Below, piece by piece: positions 52,988 to 61,307 of a stretch of 64,000 nt of DNA. This DNA comes from Oscillospiraceae bacterium (GTDB taxonomy: Bacteria; Bacillota; Clostridia; Oscillospirales; Ruminococcaceae). A model generated the notes under the pieces. It saw nothing but the letters and a program-made list of their open reading frames with translations. It searched no databases and was not told the DNA's origin. Location: positions 36,874-100,873 of the forward strand of contig JAITEB010000045.1 of NCBI GenBank assembly GCA_031282245.1, read 5' to 3'. Numbering within the stretch: position 1 is the first letter of the stretch; each line of letters opens with the position of its first letter. The position numbers and the translations under genes are program-made.

Positions 52988-53863
52988 ATTATTAATATTA
53001 TTGACGCGAAAGAACTTGAATTAATCAACCAGTATTCCCTAAGCCCTCTTGCGGCGGAGGAAGTCTTCAGCTTTAACGTCACGCTTTGCGACAACGAAAT
53101 CGACCGGGATTTTGAGCGCTTCGACCTTGACGCCTTGCAGAAGCTGCAAACGCTTTTTCTGGGAAAGCCCGGAATTTTTGACCACAACCCCAAGGCCGAA
53201 AGCCAGACAGCGAGGATATATTCCGCCGAAGTCGTCCCGGACGTCAAGCGGGTAACCGGCGCGGGCGAGACTTATTACGCTCTTAAAGCGAAAGCCTATA
53301 TGCTGAAAAGCGAAAAAAACGCCGATTTAATACGCGAGCTTGAGGGCGGCATCAAGAAAGAAGTGAGCGTCTCGTGCAGCGTTGAAAAAGAGATCTGCTC
53401 GGTCTGCGGCGCGGACTGGAAAAAAGGCGGCTGCTCTCACATTGCCGGAAAAATCGAAAACGGCAGGCTCTGCCACAGAATCCTGCAAAACCCGCTTGAC
53501 GCTTATGAGTGGTCTTTTGTGGCGATCCCCGCGCAGCGGGAAGCCGGCGTTACAAAAATCTATCTCAAAACAAACCCGGGCGGCCAGCCGGAGCTTGACG
53601 GCGGCTATCTGCGCAGGCTCGAAAAAGAAGCCGCCTATGGAAGGGCGTATCATGCGGAGCTTGTACGGGACATTGTAAAGCTGGGCTTTTTCAGAAACGC
53701 CGGTATGCCTTCAGACGTATTGGAAGCCATCGCCCAAAAGCTGGACATAGAAGAACTTAAGGCGCTGAAAGGCGCGTTCGGTCATGACGGCGCGTTTGCC
53801 CCTCCCGCTACCGCCTTGATCAAGGCCGAAGAAATTACAGACAACAAAGCATTTTTGATATAA
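52988..53863 (+). CDS. prohead protease/head maturation protein, possible ATT start
   Basis: A roughly 291-residue head maturation protein. It has VTLCDNEIDRDFERFD, GKPGIFDHNPKAE and KEVSVSCSV, then a Cys/His cluster (CSVCGADWKKGGCSH) and YEWSFVAIPAQREAGVTK, as in Firmicute phage proteases. The ATG at 52940 has no ribosome-binding site. AAAGTGAGG lies six bases before an ATT at 52988, which is my preferred start; the ATG gives 307 residues. It is followed by the major capsid gene. Confidence 0.72.
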   Translation: MINIIDAKELELINQYSLSPLAAEEVFSFNVTLCDNEIDRDFERFDLDALQKLQTLFLGKPGIFDHNPKAESQTARIYSAEVVPDVKRVTGAGETYYALKAKAYMLKSEKNADLIRELEGGIKKEVSVSCSVEKEICSVCGADWKKGGCSHIAGKIENGRLCHRILQNPLDAYEWSFVAIPAQREAGVTKIYLKTNPGGQPELDGGYLRRLEKEAAYGRAYHAELVRDIVKLGFFRNAGMPSDVLEAIAQKLDIEELKALKGAFGHDGAFAPPATALIKAEEITDNKAFLI

Positions 53864-53891
53864 ATAAATTTTGATTTGAAAGGAAAATCTT

Positions 53892-54887
53892 ATGAATTAT
53901 AATTCTGTCAAACTGGAAAAAGGCATGTACGGCGTGCGCGGAAAAAACTTCACGCAGGTTCTGGAGGATCTTGATCCCTCGGCCGGCTACAAAAACAGCG
54001 CTTTTAACGGCCTTGACGCCTATCAGCGCCAGCTCAAACGTTTTGGAATCAAAGTCTCCGGGCCTTATTCGGACAGCGTGTCCAAGTTTTTCAGCACAAC
54101 GGACTCCTCCGCGCTTTTCCCGGAATTTGTCAGCCGCGCCGTCAAAGCCGGTATGGAGGAGTTCACGGCGCTCAGCGCGATTACAGCCAGCACCACAAAC
54201 GCGGACAGCCCCGACTACAGAAGCTTTAACACCGTTGATTCCGGCGAATCTCCCGCGCAGGAGGGCGCGGCCCTTCCGGAACTGAATGTTAAAACAAAAA
54301 GCAATCTTGTACAAATGAAAAAACACGGGCGCCTGCTGTCGGCTTCTTATGAGGCTGTCAAATTCCAGAGGCTTGATCTGTTCGCGGTTATTTTGCGGCG
54401 CATCGGCCAGAACATTGCAAGAGCACAGATGCAGGACGCCGTTAACGTTCTTCTCAACGGCGACGGGAACGGCAACGCCCCCGAAGAAATCGGAGCGGCG
54501 GGAGCGGCGCTGGCCTTTGAGGATTTGCTCGCGCTTTGGTCAAGCTTTGACGATTACGACATGACCGCTATTCTTGCCGCGCCGGCGACCGTTATGGAAA
54601 TCGCCGCGCTGGACGAGTTTTTGAATCCCCTTAACAGAGTGAATCTTTTAGAGGGTGGCAAGCTTGGCGAATTTGCCGGAACAACAGGCGTTTTTAAATC
54701 GGCCTATGTTCCGGAGGGCACAGTCATCGGGCTTGACAGCGGCTGCGCCCTTGAGAAAGTCGAATGCGGCGGGCTTGCAATCGACTACGACAAACTGATT
54801 GACCGCCAGCTTGAGCGCGCGGGCATTACGTCAACCGCAGGCTTTGCCCGTATTTTTGACGGCGCGGTCAAAATTCTGACAATCTAA
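53892..54887 (+). CDS. major capsid protein (HK97-fold)
   Basis: A 331-residue capsid protein: after a 90-residue N-terminal arm it has DYRSFNTVDSGESPAQEGAALPE, then KFQRLDLFAVILRRIGQNIARAQMQDAVNVLLNGDG, the typical E-loop and spine-helix region of phage major capsid proteins, and a C-terminal strand FARIFDGAVKIL. Position after the protease supports it. AAAGGAAAA lies six bases before the ATG. Confidence 0.85.
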   Translation: MNYNSVKLEKGMYGVRGKNFTQVLEDLDPSAGYKNSAFNGLDAYQRQLKRFGIKVSGPYSDSVSKFFSTTDSSALFPEFVSRAVKAGMEEFTALSAITASTTNADSPDYRSFNTVDSGESPAQEGAALPELNVKTKSNLVQMKKHGRLLSASYEAVKFQRLDLFAVILRRIGQNIARAQMQDAVNVLLNGDGNGNAPEEIGAAGAALAFEDLLALWSSFDDYDMTAILAAPATVMEIAALDEFLNPLNRVNLLEGGKLGEFAGTTGVFKSAYVPEGTVIGLDSGCALEKVECGGLAIDYDKLIDRQLERAGITSTAGFARIFDGAVKILTI

Positions 54888-54906
54888 ACAAGAAAGGCGG
54901 ATCAGA

Positions 54907-54950
54907 GGCTTTCCCCTGCGCCGCTTCGCGGAATTATACAGGGGAAAGCC
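54907..54950 (+). other. strong intercistronic hairpin after the capsid gene
   Basis: GGCTTTCCCCTG (54907-54918) pairs perfectly with CAGGGGAAAGCC (54939-54950); the loop holds a small inner stem. The right arm contains the GGGGAAAG that would serve as the ribosome-binding site of the next gene, so the hairpin may keep connector output far below capsid output. Confidence 0.75.
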
Positions 54951-54960
54951 CCGAAAAATT

Positions 54961-55323
54961 ATGCCACAGGATTTTACGCTTGATTTGGAAGAAATAAAAC
55001 AACAGTTCTGCTTTTTCTCAAAAGAAACTTACAGCGAAAAACTTCTGCCCCTGCTGGAGAGTGAAATCCATGAAGTTTTAAGGCGGCTCAGGCCGGGCAT
55101 AGATTTTGAAAGCGCAAGGCCCAGGCTGGAAAGCCTTACCGCAGCTCTGGCCTGGAAAAAATACAGTCTTATAAACGGCGGCGGTGAGTCTTTCAAAATC
55201 GGGGAAATCTCCGTCGGCGAGAGAAAGGGCGCTTCCGGCGCGGCGGCGCTGGCCGGCGGCTATCTTGAACAGTGCGCCGATCTGCTGGAGGATAAAGGCT
55301 TTTTTTTCAGGGGGATTGGCTGA
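54961..55323 (+). CDS. head-tail connector protein
   Basis: A 120-residue, mostly helical protein in the position of the Gp6-like head-tail adaptor. The helices LLESEIHEVLRRLRPG and SLTAALAWKKYSL fit the connector fold. Identity rests mainly on order (after the capsid). It overlaps the next start by one base (TGATG). Confidence 0.65.
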   Translation: MPQDFTLDLEEIKQQFCFFSKETYSEKLLPLLESEIHEVLRRLRPGIDFESARPRLESLTAALAWKKYSLINGGGESFKIGEISVGERKGASGAAALAGGYLEQCADLLEDKGFFFRGIG

Positions 55324-55667
55324 TGCCGGAACTCGAACGCGTAAAGCGCATACAGGATGCGATTAGTAATTGCGGAGAAAAGGCTTTTATTATACGAGAC
55401 GGTGAAATCATAGAAGAGATAGCCGCCTGTATATTTCCGGAAAGTTCGCCGGAAGGCGCGTTCGCAAAGCCCGGCTTTCTCGAAAGCGAACGCTTCCGGA
55501 TGTACTGTCCGCCCGTTCAGACGGACCTGCGCCGGGGAGATTTTATAAAAACAGAGGCGCAGCTGGGACGGATATATTTTGTGAGACACATGCGGGTCTG
55601 CCGTCACAGGGGCGAAAGCGTCTATCTCTGGGCGGAACTCGACTACGGAAGCGAGGAAGAAGCTTGA
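55323..55667 (+). CDS. head-closure/stopper protein
   Basis: A 114-residue, beta-rich protein in the usual stopper position. It contains RRGDFIKTEAQLGRIYFVRHMRVCRHR, similar in layout to head-closure proteins that begin as barrel folds. Assigned by position and size; sequence similarity is weak. Confidence 0.6.
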   Translation: MPELERVKRIQDAISNCGEKAFIIRDGEIIEEIAACIFPESSPEGAFAKPGFLESERFRMYCPPVQTDLRRGDFIKTEAQLGRIYFVRHMRVCRHRGESVYLWAELDYGSEEEA

Positions 55668-56155
55668 TTTATTTTGAAGAGTTAAAGCAGGGATTGGCCG
55701 AAAGCCTCCGGGTTTTTCTGTCCGGGGAAAATATTGAGGTAAAAGAAGAATTCACGTCCGCGCGGCAGTCCGTCCCGTTGAGAAGGCCGCTTGTCTGCGT
55801 CGGCTATGAAAGCATTAAAAGTCTGAGCGGCGGGTCATATTCCGGGGAAAGCGAAGCCGGGGAGATCTTTACAAAAAACCTGCTTTTATACGTTGCGCTG
55901 GATATTTATACGCCGGTGAAAAGCGAAGGCGTAAAATGCCACAGCATTTTTTCCCGGATTGCGGATTTTTTTGTGCTCCGGGCGGACGAGTACAAAGCCG
56001 GGGAAATCAGGGCCGGCGCACTCGCGTTTGACAGCGCGCTGGAAGCTTTTCACATGAAGGCTGAAATTCAGCTTAACGCAAGCCTGAATCTGATTAAAAA
56101 CCAGGACGGCGAAGCTTTTGAAATTTATAAAATTATACGAGGTGAGGTAAAATAG
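55664..56155 (+). CDS. tail terminator/completion protein
   Basis: A 163-residue protein, by order the tail terminator (gpU-like). It begins with a TTG that overlaps the previous stop and ends with TAG overlapping the ATA of the sheath gene. The middle (LLLYVALDIYTPVKSEGVKCHSIFSRIADF) fits the terminator alpha/beta fold. Assigned by position. Confidence 0.6.
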   Translation: MIYFEELKQGLAESLRVFLSGENIEVKEEFTSARQSVPLRRPLVCVGYESIKSLSGGSYSGESEAGEIFTKNLLLYVALDIYTPVKSEGVKCHSIFSRIADFFVLRADEYKAGEIRAGALAFDSALEAFHMKAEIQLNASLNLIKNQDGEAFEIYKIIRGEVK

Positions 56156-57204
56156 CAAATTATTCGCAAAGGCCGGGAGTTTATTCAAGCTATGTCATTT
56201 CCGGCGCTTACAGCAAAAGCTACAGCGCGAAGTCCCTTGCGCTGATTGCCCCGGCGACGGACGGCGAAGCTCTCAGCATACGGCCGTTCAGCCGCCAGAC
56301 AAGGCTTGAGGCCGTTTTCGGCGCGGGGTGCATGATGAGCGACATGGCGCGGGTGATTTTTTCAAACTATGTCTCTGAAATTTACTGCATTGCCCCGTCA
56401 GTCGGGGCGGAAGCGTCGCTGGAAGATTATAAAGCCGCGTTCGCTCTTTCGGAGACGCTGGACATAGCGGCGGTCGTCTGCGCCAGCGAGGACGAAGAAG
56501 TTCTTTTGGCGCTGAAAGAAAGCGTCGAACGCGCCTCCCAAAGTGGCAGGGAAAGAATCGCTTTCGGCGGGGCGGGACAAGTCGCAAATCAAAACACGGT
56601 CGGGGCAAAAGCTCTGGCGCAGGCTCTTGATTCTGAGCGCTTCTGTCTTGCCGCGCCCAGAGTGAATTATAACGGCCAGGAAAGTTCCGTTTGGCTTGCG
56701 GCGGCCTATGCCGCGCTTGTGACGGCTTCGGACGATCCTTCCGCCAACCTGAACAGCTCTGTTATCAGCGGCGAGTTTGTTTTTCCGGAAGCTTTCACAG
56801 AAGAAAATATCGACAGCCTTATCGAAGGCGGAGTTGCGGTTTTCGAGAATCTTTCCGGGAACACCGAGCTTATCAGGGCGATCACAACAAGACAGCCGCA
56901 GGGCGGCGCGGCTTTCCATGAGCTTTCCAGCGTGCGTATAACGGACGACGTAATTTCTTCTGTCCGGGCGATGCTCAAAGACAGGCTGCGCGGCCTGAAA
57001 AACAGCGAAAGCGCCCGCGAGTCCATCAAATCGCAGGTTACTATCGAACTGGAGAACAAGAAAAAACAGAATATTATCAGCGCCTATGACGCGCCCGTCG
57101 TTTATCCAAAAGAGAACGAGCCGACCGTCTGCGTCGTTGAGATTGGCTTTACGCTGATGTATGCCGTGCACCAGATTCACCTTACGGCTTTTGTCGAAGT
57201 CTAG
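56152..57204 (+). CDS. contractile tail sheath protein, probable ATA start
   Basis: A 350-residue tail sheath protein, the part that contracts. The N-terminus NYSQRPGVYSSYVISG matches the usual RPGVY start of sheath proteins, and the C-terminus has the sheath domain (IRAITTRQPQGGAAFHELSSV). The first ATG, at 56332, would remove 60 conserved residues. The frame instead begins at an ATA (56152) that overlaps the previous stop in ATAG, with GAGGTGAGG just upstream. Shorter than most sheaths (about 400-500 residues). Confidence 0.9.
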   Translation: MANYSQRPGVYSSYVISGAYSKSYSAKSLALIAPATDGEALSIRPFSRQTRLEAVFGAGCMMSDMARVIFSNYVSEIYCIAPSVGAEASLEDYKAAFALSETLDIAAVVCASEDEEVLLALKESVERASQSGRERIAFGGAGQVANQNTVGAKALAQALDSERFCLAAPRVNYNGQESSVWLAAAYAALVTASDDPSANLNSSVISGEFVFPEAFTEENIDSLIEGGVAVFENLSGNTELIRAITTRQPQGGAAFHELSSVRITDDVISSVRAMLKDRLRGLKNSESARESIKSQVTIELENKKKQNIISAYDAPVVYPKENEPTVCVVEIGFTLMYAVHQIHLTAFVEV

Positions 57205-57246
57205 ATAAATTAGACAAGTGCGCGAAACTAAAAAGGGGAGGATTTT

Positions 57247-57633
57247 TTGATAAAAACAGTTTTTCCGACAAGCAGCGATATTTATATAGAGGTGAACGGG
57301 CGAAAACTGGCCGTAGTGGAAAACTACAAAGCCAGGGCCAGCCGCGAAAACCACTATATAGAAGCTTTCGGAGAAAAAGAGCCGGTCGGAACCACAGGCG
57401 GCAAAACGCATTATATTATTGAGCTGGGCAGGGTTTACGCCGCGGACACGCTTGTCTCCGACGGGATAAGCTTTTATAGCTTGAGCGATTTTAATCTGGT
57501 TATAGTAAAACCCGACAGAAAAGTTATATACTCGGGCTGCGAGTGGTCGAATATAACAGAAGGGGCGGAGATCGGCGACGTGATAATAGAGAAAATCACG
57601 CTTATAGCGTCAAAAAGGCTGGAGGTGCGCTGA
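57247..57633 (+). CDS. tail tube protein (XkdM-like)
   Basis: A 128-residue beta-rich protein. It starts with a TTG; GGGGAGGA lies six bases before. The segment NGRKLAVVENYKARASRENHYIEAFGEKEPVGT and the late KVIYSGCEWSNITEG match XkdM-type tube proteins, which form the rigid inner tube under the sheath. Position directly after the sheath is standard. Confidence 0.85.
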   Translation: MIKTVFPTSSDIYIEVNGRKLAVVENYKARASRENHYIEAFGEKEPVGTTGGKTHYIIELGRVYAADTLVSDGISFYSLSDFNLVIVKPDRKVIYSGCEWSNITEGAEIGDVIIEKITLIASKRLEVR

Positions 57634-57951
57634 TTGAAAGAAGATTATTTTGTTTATCCGCTGGCCGCCGGCGGCCAGCTTCTGGCAATAGCCGCCGCCG
57701 CGGAAGCGGGAGAATATTATTCCCGCCGCCGGATAGCGCCGGACAAAGCAATGGCCGCCGCGGAAAACGCCGCGATCTGCGCCTATTCTCTGCGTGACAG
57801 CCGCGGAGAAAACGCCTTTCGCAACATATGGGAAGTCTTTGACAAACTGACCCTTGAGGAAATTGCCGGATATGCGGCTGAATACCGGGAAATTTCTGAA
57901 GAAGGCTGGGAAGTTGGCTTTAACAGCGCCGCCGGAGGCAAAAATTCATGA
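57634..57951 (+). CDS. tail assembly chaperone-like protein
   Basis: A 105-residue Ala-rich helical protein at the place of XkdN. It starts with a TTG directly after the tube stop. In related phages this gene makes a chaperone for the tape measure; here no large tape measure gene follows. No slippery sequence for a programmed frameshift was seen at its end. Function assigned by position. Confidence 0.5.
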   Translation: MKEDYFVYPLAAGGQLLAIAAAAEAGEYYSRRRIAPDKAMAAAENAAICAYSLRDSRGENAFRNIWEVFDKLTLEEIAGYAAEYREISEEGWEVGFNSAAGGKNS

Positions 57952-58304
57952 TAGAGAATTTTATTAAAGCTCTGGAGAAAAATCTTGAAGTCGCGCAGGG
58001 ACAGGAAAGACCCGCAAGGCCCGCAAAAATGCCGGAAGCCGAGCCTTCTCCGCCTGAAACAAAAAAGCGCGTCAATCCTGAACTTGCGGAACCGGAGGCA
58101 AAAAAACGCGGCGGCCCGGAGTTTGGCGGCCCGGAAATAAAACCGCAGGATTATTCTATTGATATAATAGAAGAAAGCGCGCCGCAAAAATTCCCGGAGG
58201 AACCGAGGGAAGAAGCGCCGGAAGAAGCGTCGCTTCCGCCGTTGTCCAGGGATTACGGGCTTTGCTATTCAAGATATCTGGGAGAAACGGAGGCGCTCTA
58301 TTGA
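57948..58304 (+). CDS. Pro/Glu/Lys-rich small protein at the tape-measure position
   Basis: A 118-residue protein of low complexity. A short N-terminal helix (MIENFIKALEKNLEVAQ) is followed by a long disordered part with repeated PE/AE/KK units (about 20-100). It has no relation that I recognise. It lies exactly where PBSX-type clusters hold a large tape measure gene. It overlaps its neighbours by four bases at both ends. Confidence 0.6.
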   Translation: MIENFIKALEKNLEVAQGQERPARPAKMPEAEPSPPETKKRVNPELAEPEAKKRGGPEFGGPEIKPQDYSIDIIEESAPQKFPEEPREEAPEEASLPPLSRDYGLCYSRYLGETEALY

Positions 58305-58672
58305 CTATACTGAGGTACAAGGGCTATATTCTGCCATACAATCCTTCTTATTTTTCGGTTAAGCGCAGCCGGAACCTGCTGACCTACCGGCTGCACAACA
58401 GAAAAGCATATGTCCAGCAGGCCGGGATGAATCCCACCGTCGTTTCGGGGCGGGGGCTTTTCTTTGGCAAAAAGGCTTTCGACGAGTTCGAAAAGCTCAA
58501 GGCCGTTTTCAACGAGGACAGCGCCGGAAGCCTTGTCCTGCCCAGCGGCGAAAGGCTGAACGCGGTTTTCTCTTCGCTGGGGCTTATCGGCGAGGCGGGG
58601 AAAGAACCTATTGAGTACAGTTTTGAATTCGTGGAGGAAACGCGGCCAAACAGCGGCCTGACGCTTAAGTAA
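58301..58672 (+). CDS. phage tail/baseplate protein of unknown type
   Basis: A 123-residue beta-rich protein. The TTG start overlaps the previous stop, with GGAGG upstream. The segment GRGLFFGKKAFDEFEKLKAVF followed by SAGSLVLPSGERLNAVFSSL resembles a tail-tube/terminator-like fold, but I cannot place it firmly; by order it corresponds to XkdP without its LysM domain. It probably links tube and hub. Confidence 0.55.
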   Translation: MTILRYKGYILPYNPSYFSVKRSRNLLTYRLHNRKAYVQQAGMNPTVVSGRGLFFGKKAFDEFEKLKAVFNEDSAGSLVLPSGERLNAVFSSLGLIGEAGKEPIEYSFEFVEETRPNSGLTLK

Positions 58673-59602
58673 ATGGCGGATATTAGAATTATTTTAAAAA
58701 ACGCGTCAAAAAGCTGGGACGCGGGGACTGTCTGCCGCCTTTCGTATGTCAGGCGCACAGACACGCCATGCGACAGCCTTGACTGCACTGTCATCAGCGA
58801 AGAAACACAGCCGGAAGCCTCGCATATATGTCTTTATCTGGGCGCGGACTGCCTTTACGAGGGAATTGTCGACAGTCAGTCGCAGCTTTTTTCGCCGAAG
58901 GGTTCTTATATGCAGATATATTCACGGCGAAAAATTGCGGCGCTTTTGCTGGACAACGAAGCCCGCCCGCGTGATTACCGGAGTCTGCGCTTTACGGATT
59001 TGGCCGCCGCCCACGCTTTTCCCTTTGGCATAAAGGGAGTGACAGCCGCCGAGGACAGGCGCGCCCCGCTTTTTACCGTCGCAAAGGGAATGAGCGAGTG
59101 GGAAGTAATAGAGCTTTTCGCAAAGCAGATTTACGGCCTTACCCCCTATATCGACGAGAAAAACAGGCTTGTTCTGCACAATCGGGACGCCATGAAAAAG
59201 CATTATTTTTCAAACTTGGATAACGGCGCGAACTGGTGCGGATATATCAGCCTGAAAATAAACCGCAGGCCAAGCCGAGTTATCTCGCACGTATATGTCG
59301 TCAACGAGGACGGTTCTCAGCTTCTTGTGGAAAACCGCAATGCGGGCGGAACCGTTCGGCGGCGCATTCTCAGCCCGTCGACCGAATGGGCGCTTTTTCC
59401 CCGGCGCGGCGCGGAGGATATTATTCAAACGAGCATGGAGCGTAAAACCATTATAGAGATTGACGCGCCGGATTTCCTGGACTGTTCCCTCGGGGACACG
59501 GCAATAATAAAAGAATTTTCATCCGTTCGGGAATGCGTTCTTGACGAGATTGAACTGCGGCTCGACGGCGAATGCAAAACGCGGCTGACTTTCAGGGCCT
59601 AG
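58673..59602 (+). CDS. baseplate hub protein (XkdQ/gpD-like)
   Basis: A 309-residue protein in the XkdQ position. It contains SQLFSPKGSYMQIYSRRKIAALL, a middle segment with KGMSEWEVIELFAKQIYG, and beta-rich ends, as in late-control/hub proteins that attach the spike to the tube. Its ATG follows directly on the previous stop codon. Confidence 0.78.
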   Translation: MADIRIILKNASKSWDAGTVCRLSYVRRTDTPCDSLDCTVISEETQPEASHICLYLGADCLYEGIVDSQSQLFSPKGSYMQIYSRRKIAALLLDNEARPRDYRSLRFTDLAAAHAFPFGIKGVTAAEDRRAPLFTVAKGMSEWEVIELFAKQIYGLTPYIDEKNRLVLHNRDAMKKHYFSNLDNGANWCGYISLKINRRPSRVISHVYVVNEDGSQLLVENRNAGGTVRRRILSPSTEWALFPRRGAEDIIQTSMERKTIIEIDAPDFLDCSLGDTAIIKEFSSVRECVLDEIELRLDGECKTRLTFRA

Positions 59603-59619
59603 ATATTCGCGCGGTATTT

Positions 59620-59644
59620 CAGGGGCGGCGGTCCGCCGTCCCTG
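59620..59644 (+). other. intercistronic hairpin between hub and spike genes
   Basis: CAGGG (59620) pairs with CCCTG (59640-59644), and an inner GGCGG/CCGCC stem closes a short loop. No T run follows, so it is more likely an mRNA-stabilising element than a terminator. Confidence 0.5.
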
Positions 59645-59671
59645 CGTAAAATTAAACAAAGGGGTGAAAAT

Positions 59672-59896
59672 TTGCGGGAATATCAAAATTTTAAAATGGC
59701 GCAGGTAAAAGAGATCAAAAACGGCAGGATTGATGTTGTCGGCGACGGCGAGGAAAGAAGCGGCCTGCCTCTTCTTTGCGCCGGGGGAAGTTCCTGGGTT
59801 CCACAAATCGGCGACAGGGTTCTGCTTGCCCCCTATGAAGGCTCTTATATTTGTCTTGGAGCAATCCGGCCAGACGGAAAGGATGATGAGCAATAG
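59672..59896 (+). CDS. minimal baseplate spike-like OB protein
   Basis: A 74-residue protein with an OB-fold-like core: IDVVGDGEERSGLPLLCAG, then VPQIGDRVLLAPYEGSYICLGAI, the P-x-IGDRV...LG pattern of gpV/DUF2577-type baseplate proteins. Unusually short; no needle or PAAR tip is present. The TTG start is preceded by AAGGGGTG. The stop overlaps the ATA start of the gp25-like gene. Confidence 0.65.
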   Translation: MREYQNFKMAQVKEIKNGRIDVVGDGEERSGLPLLCAGGSSWVPQIGDRVLLAPYEGSYICLGAIRPDGKDDEQ

Positions 59897-60243
59897 ACAC
59901 AAAACTGTTAAACGGGGATTTTGAACTGGATCAGAGCGGCAGGCCGTTTGCCGTCAGAGGCGTAGAGGAAATCGTCCAGCGGGCGCTTTTGCGCCTGATG
60001 ATTCCAAAGGGCGCGTTTGCTCTGGATAAAAATCTGGGTAGCGAACTGCACGGCCTTAAATATTCGCGTGGAAGCGACATAGCCGAAGAAGCGGCGGTTC
60101 TGGCCGAAAAAGCTCTTGCCGAGATTCCTGAGGCCGCGATATATGACGTGAACTGCTCGTTCCCCGGCGAAGGGATCTTAAAAATGGATTTTAGTTTAAG
60201 TATTGGCAGCGGCGCAGTCAGCCAAATGGAGGTGATTTTATGA
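59893..60243 (+). CDS. gp25/W-like baseplate wedge protein, probable ATA start
   Basis: A 116-residue protein of the GPW/gp25 (DUF2634) type: FAVRGVEEIVQRALLRLMIPKGAF, then SELHGLKYSRG and a beta-hairpin end. Only its C-terminal half follows an ATG (59989), which is clearly internal. The frame starts at an ATA (59893) overlapping the previous stop as ATAG, with GGA and GAG purine tracts upstream. It is the wedge protein that starts sheath assembly. Confidence 0.82.
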   Translation: MDTKLLNGDFELDQSGRPFAVRGVEEIVQRALLRLMIPKGAFALDKNLGSELHGLKYSRGSDIAEEAAVLAEKALAEIPEAAIYDVNCSFPGEGILKMDFSLSIGSGAVSQMEVIL

Positions 60244-61307
60244 GTTACAGCGAGATTCTGGAAATCATGCAAAACAGGTATTGCGAGCTGACCGGCGATA
60301 TGCCTGACAATGCGGCGGATATAGGCATCCGTATGAAAGTCCTTGCGGAACAGCTTTACGGTCTGTATTCAAAGGCGCAGGAACTGGAAGAGCAAATGTT
60401 CCCGCAAACGGCCGCGGGCGAAAGTCTGGAACGCCACGCCTTCGAGAAGAGCATCGCGAGAAAGCCCGCCGCGCCTTCTTCCGGAATATTAAAGTTTTCA
60501 CGTGAAAGCGAAGCGGTAGTGTCTATCGTAATTCCAAAAGGGACGCTGTGCCAGACTGCGGAGATAAACAGCCTGCGCTTTGAAACGGCGGAGGAAGCCG
60601 TTCTGTCGCAGAACGAGACTTCTGTGCTTGTCCCGGCGCGCGCCGTGGAAGGCGGGGCAAAATCAAACGTCGGGCCAAATATGATAAAATTTTTTGTCAA
60701 TGTAATTCCCGGGCTGAGCGCCGTGACAAACCCGGCGGCTTTTACAGGCGGTGTTGACGGGGAAAGTGACGAATCCCTGCGCGGACGGCTTGTCGACAGC
60801 TACCGCAATATGCCTAACGGCGCAAACACGGCCTTTTATTATCAGCTCGCCATGGAGGAAGGCGGGGTTTATTCCGCGAAGGTCATCCCCAGAAGTTCCG
60901 GGCGCGGCACTGTCAAGGTCTATCTTGCGGCGCAGGGGGGTCAGGTTTCCGAAGAGCTTGCCGCGTGGGTTCAGGAAAAAATAGATCTTGAGAAAGAAAT
61001 TGCCGTTGACGCGGAGGTCGCTTTGGCGGATTTAAATCCGCAACCGGTCGAGATTGCCATTATGCCGGAGGACAGCAAGAGCTATAGTCGGATTGCGCAG
61101 CTTATTGACGAGAAGATTCACGAATTTTTTAATGGGATGAAAATCGGCGAACCGCTGCTCCTGATGGACCTGTACGGCTTTTTGTACCCTACGGAAGGGC
61201 TGAAAAATTATCACGTCAACTTGCCTTTGAACGATGTTCCCGCCGCGGAAAATGAATTGATTGTACTCGGCAGCCTTGATATTTCCCTGATAGGGGGCGG
61301 CTCATGA
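60240..61307 (+). CDS. baseplate J-like wedge protein
   Basis: A 355-residue gpJ-like protein of the Baseplate_J family. The N-terminus (MSYSEILEIMQNRYCELTG) and the middle VTNPAAFTGGVDGESDESLRGRLVDSYR are typical, the latter being the core motif of the family. It overlaps gp25 at the start (ATGA) and the tail protein I gene at its end. Confidence 0.93.
   Translation: MSYSEILEIMQNRYCELTGDMPDNAADIGIRMKVLAEQLYGLYSKAQELEEQMFPQTAAGESLERHAFEKSIARKPAAPSSGILKFSRESEAVVSIVIPKGTLCQTAEINSLRFETAEEAVLSQNETSVLVPARAVEGGAKSNVGPNMIKFFVNVIPGLSAVTNPAAFTGGVDGESDESLRGRLVDSYRNMPNGANTAFYYQLAMEEGGVYSAKVIPRSSGRGTVKVYLAAQGGQVSEELAAWVQEKIDLEKEIAVDAEVALADLNPQPVEIAIMPEDSKSYSRIAQLIDEKIHEFFNGMKIGEPLLLMDLYGFLYPTEGLKNYHVNLPLNDVPAAENELIVLGSLDISLIGGGS

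Noticed and set aside
56398..57411. Minus-strand reading frame opposite the sheath gene
   Set aside because: Antisense to a well-supported phage gene; no domain and no ribosome-binding site.
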